Source: Bacillus subtilis
GTDB taxonomy: Bacteria > Pseudomonadota > Alphaproteobacteria > Rhizobiales > Rhizobiaceae
DNA length: 64,000 nucleotides
Direction: 5' to 3'
NCBI GenBank assembly: GCA_021733665.1
Contig: JAHREI010000008.1
Coordinates: forward strand, 1 to 64,000
The notes beneath the pieces were generated by a model. That model was given only the letters and a program-made list of their open reading frames with translations. It did no database searches and had not been told where the DNA came from. The translations under genes were made by a program, and so were the position numbers. Shown here in pieces: positions 47,745-57,242 of the stretch; position 1 is the first letter of the stretch; every line of letters starts with the position of its first letter.

Positions 47745-48505
47745 TTCAGCAGCTCCTGATCCGCAGCCATTGCTTCATCGCGCATGAGAGCCCATAGTTC
47801 CTGCTGTTTGGCATCCAGCACCGGGTCGGCGAGGTGGCGCTGATCAAGCGGTGTGTCGATTGTCACAACCTGATTGACGCGTCCCGGACGGCGTGACAGC
47901 ACCACAATTTTATGGCCAAGGCGCACGGCTTCAGCCAGATTATGGGTGACATAAACGGCGGTGAAAGGCTGGCGTGTCCAGAGTGATACCAGATCATCCA
48001 TCAGCAATTCGCGGGTCTGACTGTCGAGCGCGGAGAGCGGCTCATCCATCAGCATGACATCAGGGCGCACAGCCAGTGCGCGGGCAATGGCCACACGCTG
48101 TTTCATGCCGCCGGAAAGTTGTTTGGGATAGGCATTGGCGAAGTCAGACAGGCGGGTGCGTGCCAGCACATCAGAGATGATGCTATCCATGTCTTTGGCG
48201 GATAATTTGTGATCTTCCAGCACCAGCCGGATATTACCGGCAACGGTGCGCCATGGCAGCAGGGCAAAATGCTGGAAAACATAGGTCAGCGGATTGAGAG
48301 AGGAGGGCGAAGGCTCTCCGACTTGCAGAACCTGACCGGAAGTCGGTTGCTCAAGGCCGCCGATAAATCGGAGCAATGTGGATTTGCCGCAACCGGAGGG
48401 GCCGATCAGACAGACAATCTGCCCCTGATTGATCTCTAGCGTGATATCACGCAAAACTTCGACCTTGCCATAATGGTGGCCGACATTTTTTAACAGCAAA
48501 TCCAT
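47741..48505 (-). CDS. ABC transporter ATP-binding protein (SsuB/TauB type)
   Basis: 254 residues: Walker A GPSGCGKSTLL, Q-loop FQHFALLPWRTV, signature LSGGMKQRVAIARA, Walker B VMLMDEPLSALD, and YVTHNLAEA. QHFALLPWRTV is typical of NitT/TauT importers. Start at ATG 48505 (MDLLLKNVG); the longer frame upstream runs into the repeat. Confidence 0.92.
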   Translation of the reverse strand: MDLLLKNVGHHYGKVEVLRDITLEINQGQIVCLIGPSGCGKSTLLRFIGGLEQPTSGQVLQVGEPSPSSLNPLTYVFQHFALLPWRTVAGNIRLVLEDHKLSAKDMDSIISDVLARTRLSDFANAYPKQLSGGMKQRVAIARALAVRPDVMLMDEPLSALDSQTRELLMDDLVSLWTRQPFTAVYVTHNLAEAVRLGHKIVVLSRRPGRVNQVVTIDTPLDQRHLADPVLDAKQQELWALMRDEAMAADQELLK

Positions 48506-48544
48506 GCAGTTTATACTTCTTCTTGTCAGGGCGGCAGGGTTAAA

Positions 48545-48640
48545 GTGTATCCCGAAAAGTGAGAGCGGTTTTCGGATAAGATACACGAATAACAAAAAGA
48601 GAGAGCATTTCCTGTGAATTAAAACAAACTGGAAATGCTC
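48545..48640 (-). repeat. Bru-RS-like palindromic repeat, copy 2
   Basis: Reverse-strand match to the repeat at 24679-24785: GTATCCCGAAAAGTG, GCGGTTTTCGGATAAGATAC, AACAAAAAGAG, GAGCATTTCC and GGAAATGCTC in mirrored order. It lies inside an ABC operon, between the binding protein and ATPase genes. Confidence 0.88.
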
Positions 48641-48713
48641 AATCGCTACGGGCCCTGATCATTCGCGGGAAACAGCCGACAGGATAAACCGTACCGGCTG
48701 AAAAGACTTCAGA

Positions 48714-49763
48714 TCAGATGGTTTTGACGTAGCTGGTGTCAAACAGCATTTCCGGCGTAATGGTATCTTTCACCATTTTCTCGTCTTTAAACCAGTTCAA
48801 CTGTTCGGTCACAGAACCGAGCGACAGTGCAAGACCTTTATTGATACGCATCGCACCATTGACCAGATTGGCTTTGGCCTGTTCAAACGGCAGATCCATT
48901 TCCACATATTTATGGACGAATTTTGCAATTGCATCGACTTCTTCAGCAGAGGCGGTTTTGTCAACCAGTGCCGCATTATAGTCATCAATGGCTTTGGAAT
49001 AAGCGCGGATGAAAGCTTCTGTTTTTGCACGTTCTTCCGCAGCATTTTTGGTCGAAGTGAAAACCGTTGTCACCTGATAGTCAGGGGCAACATCAGACAC
49101 CAGACCGATCTGCTTGGCCGCGCCTTCTGCAATCATTTTCTTGGCAATGCTAGGCTGGATCGCCCATGCATCAATCTGGCCGGAAGTCAGAGCACCGACA
49201 ACAGCACCGACCTTTTGCAGCGGGCGCAGAGTGATTTCAGACAGCGGAATATTGTTCGCCTTGGCAATTTTATAAGCCATGAAATGGAAGGATGAGCCGG
49301 CAGTGGTAATGCCGAAGCTCTTGCCTGCCAGATGTTTCGGCTCGGTAAGCCCCGCTTCATAGGCTTTATTCGAGGCAAGAATGATCTGGCCTGCAAAGCC
49401 TTTTTCTTCCTGCAGTGAGCCGCCGATAACTTTCACAGCATTTTTCTCGGCCAGATTAATCAGGCCGCCGCTCATGGCTGTAACACCATAGTCGACATCG
49501 CCACCGGCAATAGCAACGGCCATCGGCTGGGCGGCTTCAAAATATTTGAATTCCATGTCGAGGTTTTCAGCTTTGAAATAGCCGCGTTCCATTGCGATGA
49601 AGCTCGGTGCCTGACTGGCCAGGCGGATAATGCCGAGAACGGCTTTAATCTGCGCGTCTTGCGCTCTGGCGCTTAAGGAAAACGGAGCACCGAAGACAGA
49701 CATAGCACCGGCTGCACTGAGCCCTGCGAGAGTTTGGCGGCGGGAGAGCTGAAATTTCGACAT
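48714..49763 (-). CDS. ABC substrate-binding protein (SsuA/TauA/NMT1 type)
   Basis: 349 residues. A twin-arginine-like signal (SRRQTLAGLSAAGAMSVFGAPFSLSARAQ), then a binding domain with IRLASQAPSFIAMERGYFKAENLDMEF and GDVDYGVTAMSGGLINLAEK, the usual opening of sulfonate/nitrate/pyrimidine-type receptors. Same direction as the ATPase and permease; a 208-base gap with a repeat separates them. No thiamine riboswitch is seen upstream, so thiamine precursor uptake is not supported. Confidence 0.9.
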   Translation of the reverse strand: MSKFQLSRRQTLAGLSAAGAMSVFGAPFSLSARAQDAQIKAVLGIIRLASQAPSFIAMERGYFKAENLDMEFKYFEAAQPMAVAIAGGDVDYGVTAMSGGLINLAEKNAVKVIGGSLQEEKGFAGQIILASNKAYEAGLTEPKHLAGKSFGITTAGSSFHFMAYKIAKANNIPLSEITLRPLQKVGAVVGALTSGQIDAWAIQPSIAKKMIAEGAAKQIGLVSDVAPDYQVTTVFTSTKNAAEERAKTEAFIRAYSKAIDDYNAALVDKTASAEEVDAIAKFVHKYVEMDLPFEQAKANLVNGAMRINKGLALSLGSVTEQLNWFKDEKMVKDTITPEMLFDTSYVKTI

Positions 49764-49989
49764 CTGTTGTTCCTTACCAAAAGCGGGAAAGGCAGATGTT
49801 GCTGCGCAACTTATACCTCTTTGCCCGCTGTCCCTACCTTGTCACTTTGTTGCGAAAAGGCAGAGATTTTTTTGCAATGATTTCGTGCGTTCTTGTAAAG
49901 CAAACTTCGCCGGATTTGAAGCTAAAAGGCACATTATGCTGGTCTGTCCCGCATAATTGTGATGGGAAAACGTTGTTTTAAACGGATTT

Positions 49990-50910
49990 TTATGACTTGT
50001 GCCGCAGGGTAAGGCACAATACTCCGCTGATAATCAAAAATGTTGCGATCAGTTCCGTGAGTGATGGCAGCTCTTGCAGAAAGATGATGCCTAAGATCAT
50101 GGTGACAACGGGGATCAGCGATGACAATGCAGATCCTGCGGCAGCGCCAAGCCCTGCAACCGCACGATTAAAGGCAACCAGTCCGATGATTGTGGTGAAT
50201 ATGCCCTGATAGACGGCCTGTGTCAGGATATCATTCAGCGGGGCGGTGGTGATGTTCTTGTCGAAAAAGATGAGATAAAGTGGCATATAGAAAATTGCGG
50301 AAATAACCGCTGCAATAGCGGTGGCATGAAGGGCAGAAATGCCGCTGCTCCGTACAGCAATCACAAAAGCTGCCCAGAGAATTGCAGCGGTTAAAAATGC
50401 CAGATGCCCGTAAGATTGTCCGCTTTCAAAGGACTGACTTGCAACCGCCAATGCACCGGTAAGGATGAGCGTAATGCCGACCCATCCGCGTTTAGGCAGC
50501 ATTTCTTTGAGCAAAAATATACCGAACAAGGCCACCAATACAGTCATCAGTCCGGGAGTGAGAGCGGCAGCCTGTGAGGCTGGTGCAAAGCGCAGGCCGA
50601 TTGCTGTGAGCAGGGCATAGGGCGCACCGGCACCGCAGACCAGCAGAATAAAGCCGTTACGCCCCAGCCGGTCGTGACCTAAGCCTGTTTTGAACAGCAC
50701 TGGTAATAACAGCAAGCCGCCGGTGCTGAAACGCAACGCAATAATGTCATAGGCGGTGAGGCTGGATTTGACCCCGAAGCGGGTGAGGACGAAAGAGCCG
50801 GACCAGATGCACAGGCCGAGCAGCCCCCATAAAAGCGCTGTAAAGCGTGAGGGCGCGGTCTGTTGTGACAAGGAAAGATGATCGGAACGTGGTGTTGTAC
50901 CCGCTGACAT
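49990..50910 (-). CDS. EamA/DMT family exporter
   Basis: 306 residues, ten predicted membrane helices from two EamA repeats (WGLLGLCIWSGSFVLTRFGVKSSLTAYDIIALRF; second repeat with AAILWAAFVIAVRSSG). Members export amino acids or drugs. AGGAG-type ribosome site. The neighbouring LysR gene on the same strand, 88 bases upstream, is the likely regulator. Confidence 0.92.
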   Translation of the reverse strand: MSAGTTPRSDHLSLSQQTAPSRFTALLWGLLGLCIWSGSFVLTRFGVKSSLTAYDIIALRFSTGGLLLLPVLFKTGLGHDRLGRNGFILLVCGAGAPYALLTAIGLRFAPASQAAALTPGLMTVLVALFGIFLLKEMLPKRGWVGITLILTGALAVASQSFESGQSYGHLAFLTAAILWAAFVIAVRSSGISALHATAIAAVISAIFYMPLYLIFFDKNITTAPLNDILTQAVYQGIFTTIIGLVAFNRAVAGLGAAAGSALSSLIPVVTMILGIIFLQELPSLTELIATFLIISGVLCLTLRHKS

Positions 50911-50998
50911 TGTGGTCTCCTGTTATGAAGACCTGCCTGTGGCATGAATAATGGTTTGAGCGGTCATTAAAACCGATCAGAATGCACATAAGTATGAC

Positions 50999-51898
50999 TT
51001 ATGACTTGTTGCTGTTGGCCATAATGATTGTTGCCAGCGCTTCATAAATTGCCGGATAAGGATTGTCCTTCTGGGCAATCAGCTGCAATGTCCGGAACAA
51101 AGCGGGTTCCAGTGAGCGCAACCGCAAATCATGATAATCTGCCTGCGGAAAGGTTTCGCGTGCGAGTATGGTGATGCCCAGTCCCTGCCGCACCATATTC
51201 AGCGCGGTCGGCACATCCTGTGTGATGATGGTTCGTGGTTCAGGCAGATTGGCTTCCTGAAACAGCGGCAGCATAATATGCTCGGAGCCTGCGGCCATTA
51301 TGATGGTTTGCTGTGCAGCATCGCTTAATGTTAGTTGGGTCTGGCGCATAAGCGGTGCATCGCGTCGGATAACAGTGAGCAATTCTTGCTGTTGCAATGG
51401 CTGGCGAATGAGGTCATCCGGCAAATGCTGCGCCAGAGCGGTGATACCGCTATCGGTGATCCCTTGTTTGACCCAATCGCGCACTTCCAGATGCGTGCCC
51501 TGATAGAGCGAAATTTCCAGCTCGGGAAACAAACGCTGTAATTGCTTGCTCCATTGCGGCAGTAATGTCTCGGCAATGCTCGGAATAGCGGCAATGCTGA
51601 AGCGATGCGGGTGGCGGCGCTGGTGTTGCTCTGTGGTTTCCGCTGATTTCACAATCCGTTGTGCCGCATCAACCGCATTGCGGGCATCGGGCAGAATGCT
51701 TTGTGCAAAGGCTGTCGGGCTGACACCTGATGCAGTTCGGGTAAAAAGCGGCAGGCCGAGCGTCTTTTCGAGTGAGGCGAGTGACTGGCTGGCGGCAGAT
51801 TGTGTGAGATGCAGCTGACGCGCCGCTTTGCCGATTGAACCGCAACTGGCAATGGCAAGCAGCAGTTCCAGCTGGGATAAAGTTAGTTTTCGCTGCAT
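50999..51898 (-). CDS. LysR family regulator
   Basis: 299 residues: helix-turn-helix LLLAIASCGSIGKAARQLHLTQSAASQSLASLEKTLGLPLFTRT, then a CbpA-like effector domain (RFSIAAIPSIAETLLPQW, GLGITILARETFP). It stands just upstream of the EamA exporter on the same strand and opposite the asnB operon, so it could act on either. Confidence 0.92.
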   Translation of the reverse strand: MQRKLTLSQLELLLAIASCGSIGKAARQLHLTQSAASQSLASLEKTLGLPLFTRTASGVSPTAFAQSILPDARNAVDAAQRIVKSAETTEQHQRRHPHRFSIAAIPSIAETLLPQWSKQLQRLFPELEISLYQGTHLEVRDWVKQGITDSGITALAQHLPDDLIRQPLQQQELLTVIRRDAPLMRQTQLTLSDAAQQTIIMAAGSEHIMLPLFQEANLPEPRTIITQDVPTALNMVRQGLGITILARETFPQADYHDLRLRSLEPALFRTLQLIAQKDNPYPAIYEALATIIMANSNKS

Positions 51899-52110
51899 GA
51901 CAGCCTGTCTGTATTTATGCGGGAATGCGAGGTGATGCCCGTTAACTCTGTGCGGATATATTTGTATTTACGGCGGGTTTTTTTGAAATCCTGTTTGGCG
52001 ATAAGCCCGTCTCTGCGGTACAAGATTATGTCAGGCGGGGTTTTTCTGGCAAGCATAGATTGTAATTTCTTTGCTTGTTCTCGTCTTCTGTAGCTGGTGA
52101 GGGCGTTGCT

Positions 52111-54033
52111 GTGTGCGGTTTAGCGGGTTATGTCGGGCGGATAACAGATCAGGCGCCAGATGTTTTATTGCGTCAGATGACTGATAAGATTGCCCATCGC
52201 GGACCTGATGAAGAGGGTGCGGTGGTCCTGCAAGGTGCAGGACTCGGCCATAAACGCCTCTCCATTGTCGGGATCAGCGATGGTCAGCAGCCGATGCACA
52301 GCCATGACCGCCAGCATAGTCTTGTTTTCAACGGCCAGATTTTCAATCATGCAGAATTGCGCCGTGACCTCGAAGCGCAAGGCGCACGGTTTCGAACCCA
52401 TAGTGATACAGAGGTCATCCTGCAGCTCTATGCGCGTTATGGCACGGACTGTCTGCGCCATATGAACGGCGATTTTGCTTTTGCCTTATGGGATGCACAG
52501 CTGCAGCGGATGTTTATTGCGCGTGACCGCCTTGGTGTGCGCCCGCTATTCTATACGCATGTCGACGGTGTGTTGTATTTCGCCTCGGAAATCAAAGCAT
52601 TGTTGCGTGTGCCTGCTGTGCAAGCGGAGCTGGATCCGCTGGCGCTTGATCAGATTTTCACGCTTTGGGCGCCGGTTGCACCACGCACGGCATTCCGCAA
52701 TATTTCTGAACTTGAACCCGCACATATGATGATCTGTGATGCAAATGGTATCAGGATCAGCCGTTATTGGCAACTGGACTATCCGGATCGTCATGAGGCG
52801 ATGATCACTGATGCTGATGCGGCTGCAGAAGAGCTGGAAGCCCTGTTGCAGGATGCAACAGGCTTGCGGCTGCAAGCCGATGTGCCGGTTGGCACCTATC
52901 TTTCCGGCGGGCTGGATTCATCACTAATCGCGGCCTTTGCACAACCACTGGCAAAAGGTGCATTGCACAGTTTTTCCGTTGGTTTTGCTCATGCGGATTA
53001 TGATGAAAGCCGCTATCAGCAAATGGTGGCACAGGCACTGCACACGAAACATCATTCGATCTCTATTGCGGATGATGATATTGCCACGATTTTTCCCGAT
53101 GTAATTGCAGCAGCGGAAGCACCGCTGGTGCGCACCGCACCGGCACCGCTCTACCGGCTGGCGCAATTGGTGCGCGATAGCGGAATGAAAGCCGTGCTCA
53201 CGGGCGAGGGCGCGGATGAAGTCTTTGCGGGCTATGATATTTTTCGCGAGGCCAAAGTCCGGCGTTTTTGTGCGCGGCAACCGCGGTCACAGATCAGGCC
53301 GCAGCTGTTCAGCAGGCTTTATCCCTATTTGCCGGGTTTGCAGGCGCAGACGCCGGAGACGCTGGCCGCATTTTTTGGCGTTCACGGCAGTGATCTGGCC
53401 GATCCGCTCTATTCGCACCGGCCGCGCATGAAGGCGACGGGAGCGGCGAAGCTATTTTTCTCCGCTGATCTGAAGCGTGAAATCGGCGATTATGATGTGG
53501 GCGAAGAATTGGCTGCGAAATTACCGGAACGCTTTGACCATTGGCATGAATTGCATCAGGCACAATATCTGGAATGCCGGTTTTTGCTGCCATCCTATAT
53601 TCTCTCCAGTCAGGGAGACCGGATGGCCATGGCACATGGTGTGGAAACACGGTTTCCGTTTCTGGATTATCGCCTGTCGGAATTTGCGGCTAAACTCCAC
53701 CCTTCACTGAAACTGCATGGTCTCACCGAGAAATATTTATTGCGCCGTGTGGCGAAAACGCGGATTCCGGCAGAGGTATTGCAGCGTCAGAAACAGCCTT
53801 ATCGCGCGCCGGATAGTCAGTCTTTTACCGGCAAAGGCGAGAAGGAATATGTCCGTGAACTGATGGGCGAGAGTCGCATTCAGGAGAGCGGATATTTCAA
53901 CGCTAAAGCTGTGTCTAAATTATATGAAAAGAATAAAGGGCAGGGATTGAGTGGTTTCCGCGACAATACGGCCTATATAGGTATTCTTTCTACCCAATTG
54001 TGGCTGCAAAAATTTACTAATTTCTTCAAATAA
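52111..54033 (+). CDS. asnB: AsnB-type glutamine amidotransferase
   Basis: 640 residues. The start must be the GTG at 52111 because the next codon is the nucleophile Cys2 (CGLAGYVG). The class II glutaminase domain shows HRGPDEEG, RLSIVG and FNGQIFNH, and a second domain carries the ATP-pyrophosphatase loop SGGLDSS (265-271) and LTGEGADEVFAGYD. It uses glutamine to amidate a carboxylate, classically aspartate. Length and setting match the exosortase/polysaccharide-linked amidotransferase branch better than house-keeping AsnB. First gene of a four-gene set. Confidence 0.92.
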   Translation: MCGLAGYVGRITDQAPDVLLRQMTDKIAHRGPDEEGAVVLQGAGLGHKRLSIVGISDGQQPMHSHDRQHSLVFNGQIFNHAELRRDLEAQGARFRTHSDTEVILQLYARYGTDCLRHMNGDFAFALWDAQLQRMFIARDRLGVRPLFYTHVDGVLYFASEIKALLRVPAVQAELDPLALDQIFTLWAPVAPRTAFRNISELEPAHMMICDANGIRISRYWQLDYPDRHEAMITDADAAAEELEALLQDATGLRLQADVPVGTYLSGGLDSSLIAAFAQPLAKGALHSFSVGFAHADYDESRYQQMVAQALHTKHHSISIADDDIATIFPDVIAAAEAPLVRTAPAPLYRLAQLVRDSGMKAVLTGEGADEVFAGYDIFREAKVRRFCARQPRSQIRPQLFSRLYPYLPGLQAQTPETLAAFFGVHGSDLADPLYSHRPRMKATGAAKLFFSADLKREIGDYDVGEELAAKLPERFDHWHELHQAQYLECRFLLPSYILSSQGDRMAMAHGVETRFPFLDYRLSEFAAKLHPSLKLHGLTEKYLLRRVAKTRIPAEVLQRQKQPYRAPDSQSFTGKGEKEYVRELMGESRIQESGYFNAKAVSKLYEKNKGQGLSGFRDNTAYIGILSTQLWLQKFTNFFK

Positions 54034-54181
54034 TGCAGATAATGTTAAATCTACAGGTCTCTTTGTTAAATAAATCAGATAAGAGATAAAATAGAGAAAT
54101 TTATTTTACAGACTTACTTTAGAGAACCCTCAGGATGTTGCTTGATGCGGCATCTGCGGGTGATTGAAACAGGATATGACT

Positions 54182-54436
54182 ATGAGTGATACAATCAAAA
54201 TCCGTCTGCGTGATTTCATTGTTGAGAATTTCCTTTTTGGCGACACGGATTATGCGCTGGAAGATGATGCCTCGCTGATTGATAATGATATTATGGATTC
54301 CACCGGCGTGCTGGAGCTGATTGCTTTTATTGATGAGGCATTCGGTGTGAAAATGGCGGATGCCGACATTGTTCCGGCCAATCTCGATAGCGTGGCAAAG
54401 ATTGTTAGTTTTGTGACCGCCCGCCAGGCTGCCTGA
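54182..54436 (+). CDS. acyl carrier protein
   Basis: 84 residues, acidic, three-helix ACP type. The phosphopantetheine serine is Ser40 in DNDIMDSTGVLELI. It is not the fatty-acid AcpP (no DSLDTVELV). It lies between the amidotransferase and the AMP ligase, 16 bases before the latter, which suggests it carries the acyl or aminoacyl group that the ligase activates. Start at ATG 54182. Confidence 0.9.
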   Translation: MSDTIKIRLRDFIVENFLFGDTDYALEDDASLIDNDIMDSTGVLELIAFIDEAFGVKMADADIVPANLDSVAKIVSFVTARQAA

Positions 54437-54451
54437 TATAAGGCATTCACG

Positions 54452-56014
54452 ATGCGTATTGAGAACTACCTTAGGGCGCATGCACAAAAGACCGGTGAGA
54501 AAACCGCGCTGGTCACAGGACAAGTGCGCCTGACTTATGCAGAGTTTGATGCAAAGACCGAAGCACTGGCACAATATCTGCAGGCACAGACTGTGCAGCG
54601 CGGCGACCGTGTTGTTATCTTCATGGATAATTGCTGGCCGGCGGCGGTTTCGGTTTTTGCCATTCTCAAGGCTGGTGCGGTTTTCACATTGGTGAACCCG
54701 TCAACCAAAGCGGATAAGCTTGGTTATATTCTCAATGATTGCACGCCATCGCTTTTGCTGACACAGGCGAAATTATTGCCGGTGATTGATGAGGCTGAGG
54801 CTTTCTCGAAGATTCCGGCGGTTATTGCAGTGCAGGGACCGAGCCGCTCAAAGCGCGCCTGTCTGTCGTTTGAGGAGGCCGTTACGCCTCAGCCTGATAG
54901 TACACCGCTTGTAAACGGCGGTATCGATATTGATCTGGCGATGCTGATCTATACATCCGGTTCAACCGGCCGCCCCAAGGGCGTGATGATGACACATCGC
55001 AATATTGATGCGGCTGCGACATCTCTGACAGGTCTTTTGAAGAACACAGCGGATGATATTATTCTTTCGGTATTGCCGCTGTCATTCAATTACGGGCTTT
55101 ATCAGTTGCTGATGGCCATCAAGCTTGGCGCAACGCTGATTTTGGAAAAATCCTTTGCTTTTCCGCAGGCGGTCTTTGATCTGATGCGGGCGGAGAAAGT
55201 AACAGGTTTTCCGATTGTACCGACAATGTCGGCAATCATGATGCAAATGAAAGATCTGACGGCTGGTTTTCTGCCGGATCTGCGCTTCATCACAAATACG
55301 GCGGCACAACTGCCGGTGCCGCATATTGCGTTTTTGCAGCGGGTTATCCCCGATGCGGAAATCTACTCTATGTACGGGCTGACCGAGTGCAAGCGCTGCA
55401 CATGGCTGCCGCCGCAGATGATCAGCCAAAAGCCTGAATCTGTTGGTATCGCGCTGCCGAATAGTGAAGTTTATCTGGTGGATGAACAAGGCCAACCGGT
55501 GGCTATTGGTGAAGCGGGTGAAATGGTTGTGCGCGGTCCTAATGTGATGCAGGGCTATTGGAATAATCCGGAGGCCAGTGCGGAAGTGCTGCGTACAGGA
55601 CGCAACCCTTGGGAAAAGGTACTGCATACCGGCGATCTGCTGCGGATGGATGCGGACGGATATTATTATTTTGTCGGCCGCAAAGATGATATTATCAAAT
55701 CGCGCGGGGAAAAAGTGCCGCCCAAAGAGGTCGAGACAGTGCTTTACAGCCATCCCGCGATCCGTGAGGCCGTTGTGGCAGGTGTGCCGGATGTAATGCT
55801 GGGGCAGGCGATTACAGCACTTGTGACCACGAATGATACGGCATTGAATGATAAGGAGATTATCCGCTTCTGCCGTCAAAATCTGGAAGATTATATGGTG
55901 CCGGTCTTTGTGCTGATTGCAGATGAACTGCCGCGCACGGATACGGGTAAAGTCAGTCGTCGTCTTGCGGCGGAAATATTGGCCAAACAATACAGGCAGT
56001 TTCAGGATGAGTAA
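54452..56014 (+). CDS. acyl-AMP ligase / acyl-CoA synthetase
   Basis: 520 residues of the adenylate-forming family: P-loop YTSGSTGRPKG (168-177), YSMYGLTECKRCTWLPP, HTGDLLRMDADGYYYFVGRKDDIIK, and the C-terminal Lys in PRTDTGKVSRR. It activates a carboxylic acid as an adenylate and probably loads the ACP next to it. LTECKRCTWLPP is shared with acyl ligases from exosortase/polysaccharide gene sets. The next gene starts 8 bases before its end. Confidence 0.93.
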   Translation: MRIENYLRAHAQKTGEKTALVTGQVRLTYAEFDAKTEALAQYLQAQTVQRGDRVVIFMDNCWPAAVSVFAILKAGAVFTLVNPSTKADKLGYILNDCTPSLLLTQAKLLPVIDEAEAFSKIPAVIAVQGPSRSKRACLSFEEAVTPQPDSTPLVNGGIDIDLAMLIYTSGSTGRPKGVMMTHRNIDAAATSLTGLLKNTADDIILSVLPLSFNYGLYQLLMAIKLGATLILEKSFAFPQAVFDLMRAEKVTGFPIVPTMSAIMMQMKDLTAGFLPDLRFITNTAAQLPVPHIAFLQRVIPDAEIYSMYGLTECKRCTWLPPQMISQKPESVGIALPNSEVYLVDEQGQPVAIGEAGEMVVRGPNVMQGYWNNPEASAEVLRTGRNPWEKVLHTGDLLRMDADGYYYFVGRKDDIIKSRGEKVPPKEVETVLYSHPAIREAVVAGVPDVMLGQAITALVTTNDTALNDKEIIRFCRQNLEDYMVPVFVLIADELPRTDTGKVSRRLAAEILAKQYRQFQDE

Positions 56015-56999
56015 GATGCAAGAATTTTCTGCACAGACACTGGTAATTGATGCGGAAGCGGAAGTGGCAAAAATTACGGCTGCCTTGCGCAGTCAGTTGC
56101 GCGGCCTGCGCCGTCGCGGTCTGGTTGTCGGCATTTCCGGCGGCATTGACTCCAGTGTCAGCACAGCCTTGGCGGTGCGAGCTGTGGGTGCGGATAAGGT
56201 GTTCGGTATTTTTATGCCGGAGAATGACTCCGATCCGCTGAGCCTTGCGCTCGGGCAGAAACTGGCAGCGACTTACGGCGTGCAGACAGTGATCGAAGAT
56301 ATTGGGCCTGCATTGGCTGCGATGGGGTGTTATCGTCGTCGCGATGACTTTATCCGCTCGGTGGTGCCTTCTTATGGTGAGGGCTGGGCTTCTAAACTGG
56401 TAATCAATAATGCGGCGGAAAATGGCGGCTATAATATTTCGTCACTGATTGTACAGTCACCGGATGGTCAGCAGGAGAAAATCCGTCTGACACCGGAGGC
56501 TTATCTAGGCATTGTGGCTGCGACCAATATGAAGCAGCGCACTCGTAAACAGTTTGAATATTACCATGCTGACCGATTGAATTTTGCGGTTGTCGGCACA
56601 CCAAACCGGCTCGAATATGATCAGGGATTTTTTGTAAAGAATGGCGACGGCGCGGCAGATGTGAAGCCGATTGCGCATCTTTACAAGACACAGGTTTATC
56701 AGCTGGCGGAATATCTCGGTGTACCGGAAGATATTCGCAAACGCCCGCCGACAACGGATACTTTCTCACTGGCACAGACACAAGAAGAGTTCTATTTCTC
56801 GCTGCCCTATTATCTGATGGATTTGTGTCTCTATGCACTGAACCATGGCATCAGTGTTGCGGACACTGCTAAGGCTGCCAATTTGAGTGAGGCACAGGTG
56901 CAGCATGTCTGGGCGGATATTACTGCCAAGCGCAAAACCACCAAGGCATTGCATGAGCCGCCGCTGCTGGTCGAACCGGTGACAGATTTTCTGAAATAA
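56007..56999 (+). CDS. NadE-like ATP-pyrophosphatase (ammonia-dependent)
   Basis: 330 residues. P-loop SGGIDS (44-49), then the NAD synthetase core VVGTPNRLEYDQGFFVKNGDGAADVKPIAHLYKTQVYQLAEYLGVP. The usual glutaminase domain is absent. The C-terminal part (KRPPTTDTFSLAQTQEEFYFSLPYYLMDLCLY) differs from house-keeping NadE. By mechanism it adenylates a carboxylate and adds ammonia, so in this operon it may amidate an acyl product rather than make NAD. A start at 56016 is also possible. Confidence 0.85.
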   Translation: MSKMQEFSAQTLVIDAEAEVAKITAALRSQLRGLRRRGLVVGISGGIDSSVSTALAVRAVGADKVFGIFMPENDSDPLSLALGQKLAATYGVQTVIEDIGPALAAMGCYRRRDDFIRSVVPSYGEGWASKLVINNAAENGGYNISSLIVQSPDGQQEKIRLTPEAYLGIVAATNMKQRTRKQFEYYHADRLNFAVVGTPNRLEYDQGFFVKNGDGAADVKPIAHLYKTQVYQLAEYLGVPEDIRKRPPTTDTFSLAQTQEEFYFSLPYYLMDLCLYALNHGISVADTAKAANLSEAQVQHVWADITAKRKTTKALHEPPLLVEPVTDFLK

Positions 57000-57018
57000 T
57001 AAAAGAACCGCCTTATAC

Positions 57019-57051
57019 TAAAACTCCATGAGTATGGCTCATGGAGTTTTA
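57019..57051 (+). terminator. terminator after the NadE-like gene
   Basis: TAAAACTCCATGAG / CTCATGGAGTTTTA, 14-bp perfect stem with a 5-base loop, 20 bases past the stop. Confidence 0.88.
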
Positions 57052-57118
57052 ATTAAGCCCGAGTGGCGATTGAACTTTTTCAAGGCGTGATGCGTCAGCA
57101 TCTTGAGCCGCCTTGGTA

Positions 57119-57225
57119 TTACAGCGGTTCCAGTTAAGACTAAATCGTTGGAACCGCTGTAACTATTTGTTTTTACGCATTGTCCGACGCAAAACCGCTT
57201 CGCACTTTTGCTGGAAATGCTCTAA
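57119..57225 (+). repeat. Bru-RS-like palindromic repeat, copy 3
   Basis: ACAGCGGTTCCA...TGGAACCGCTGT hairpin, then TTTGTTTTTACGCATTGTCC, CAAAACCGCTTCGCAC and TGGAAATGCTCTA. Same second half as copy 1, different first hairpin. It lies between convergent genes. Confidence 0.85.
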
Positions 57226-57242
57226 AGACGGTTTCTTGTCAT

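Noticed and set aside
49764-49989. Thiamine (TPP) riboswitch before the NMT1-type binding protein
   Set aside because: The CTGAGA and ACCTGA core motifs are absent.
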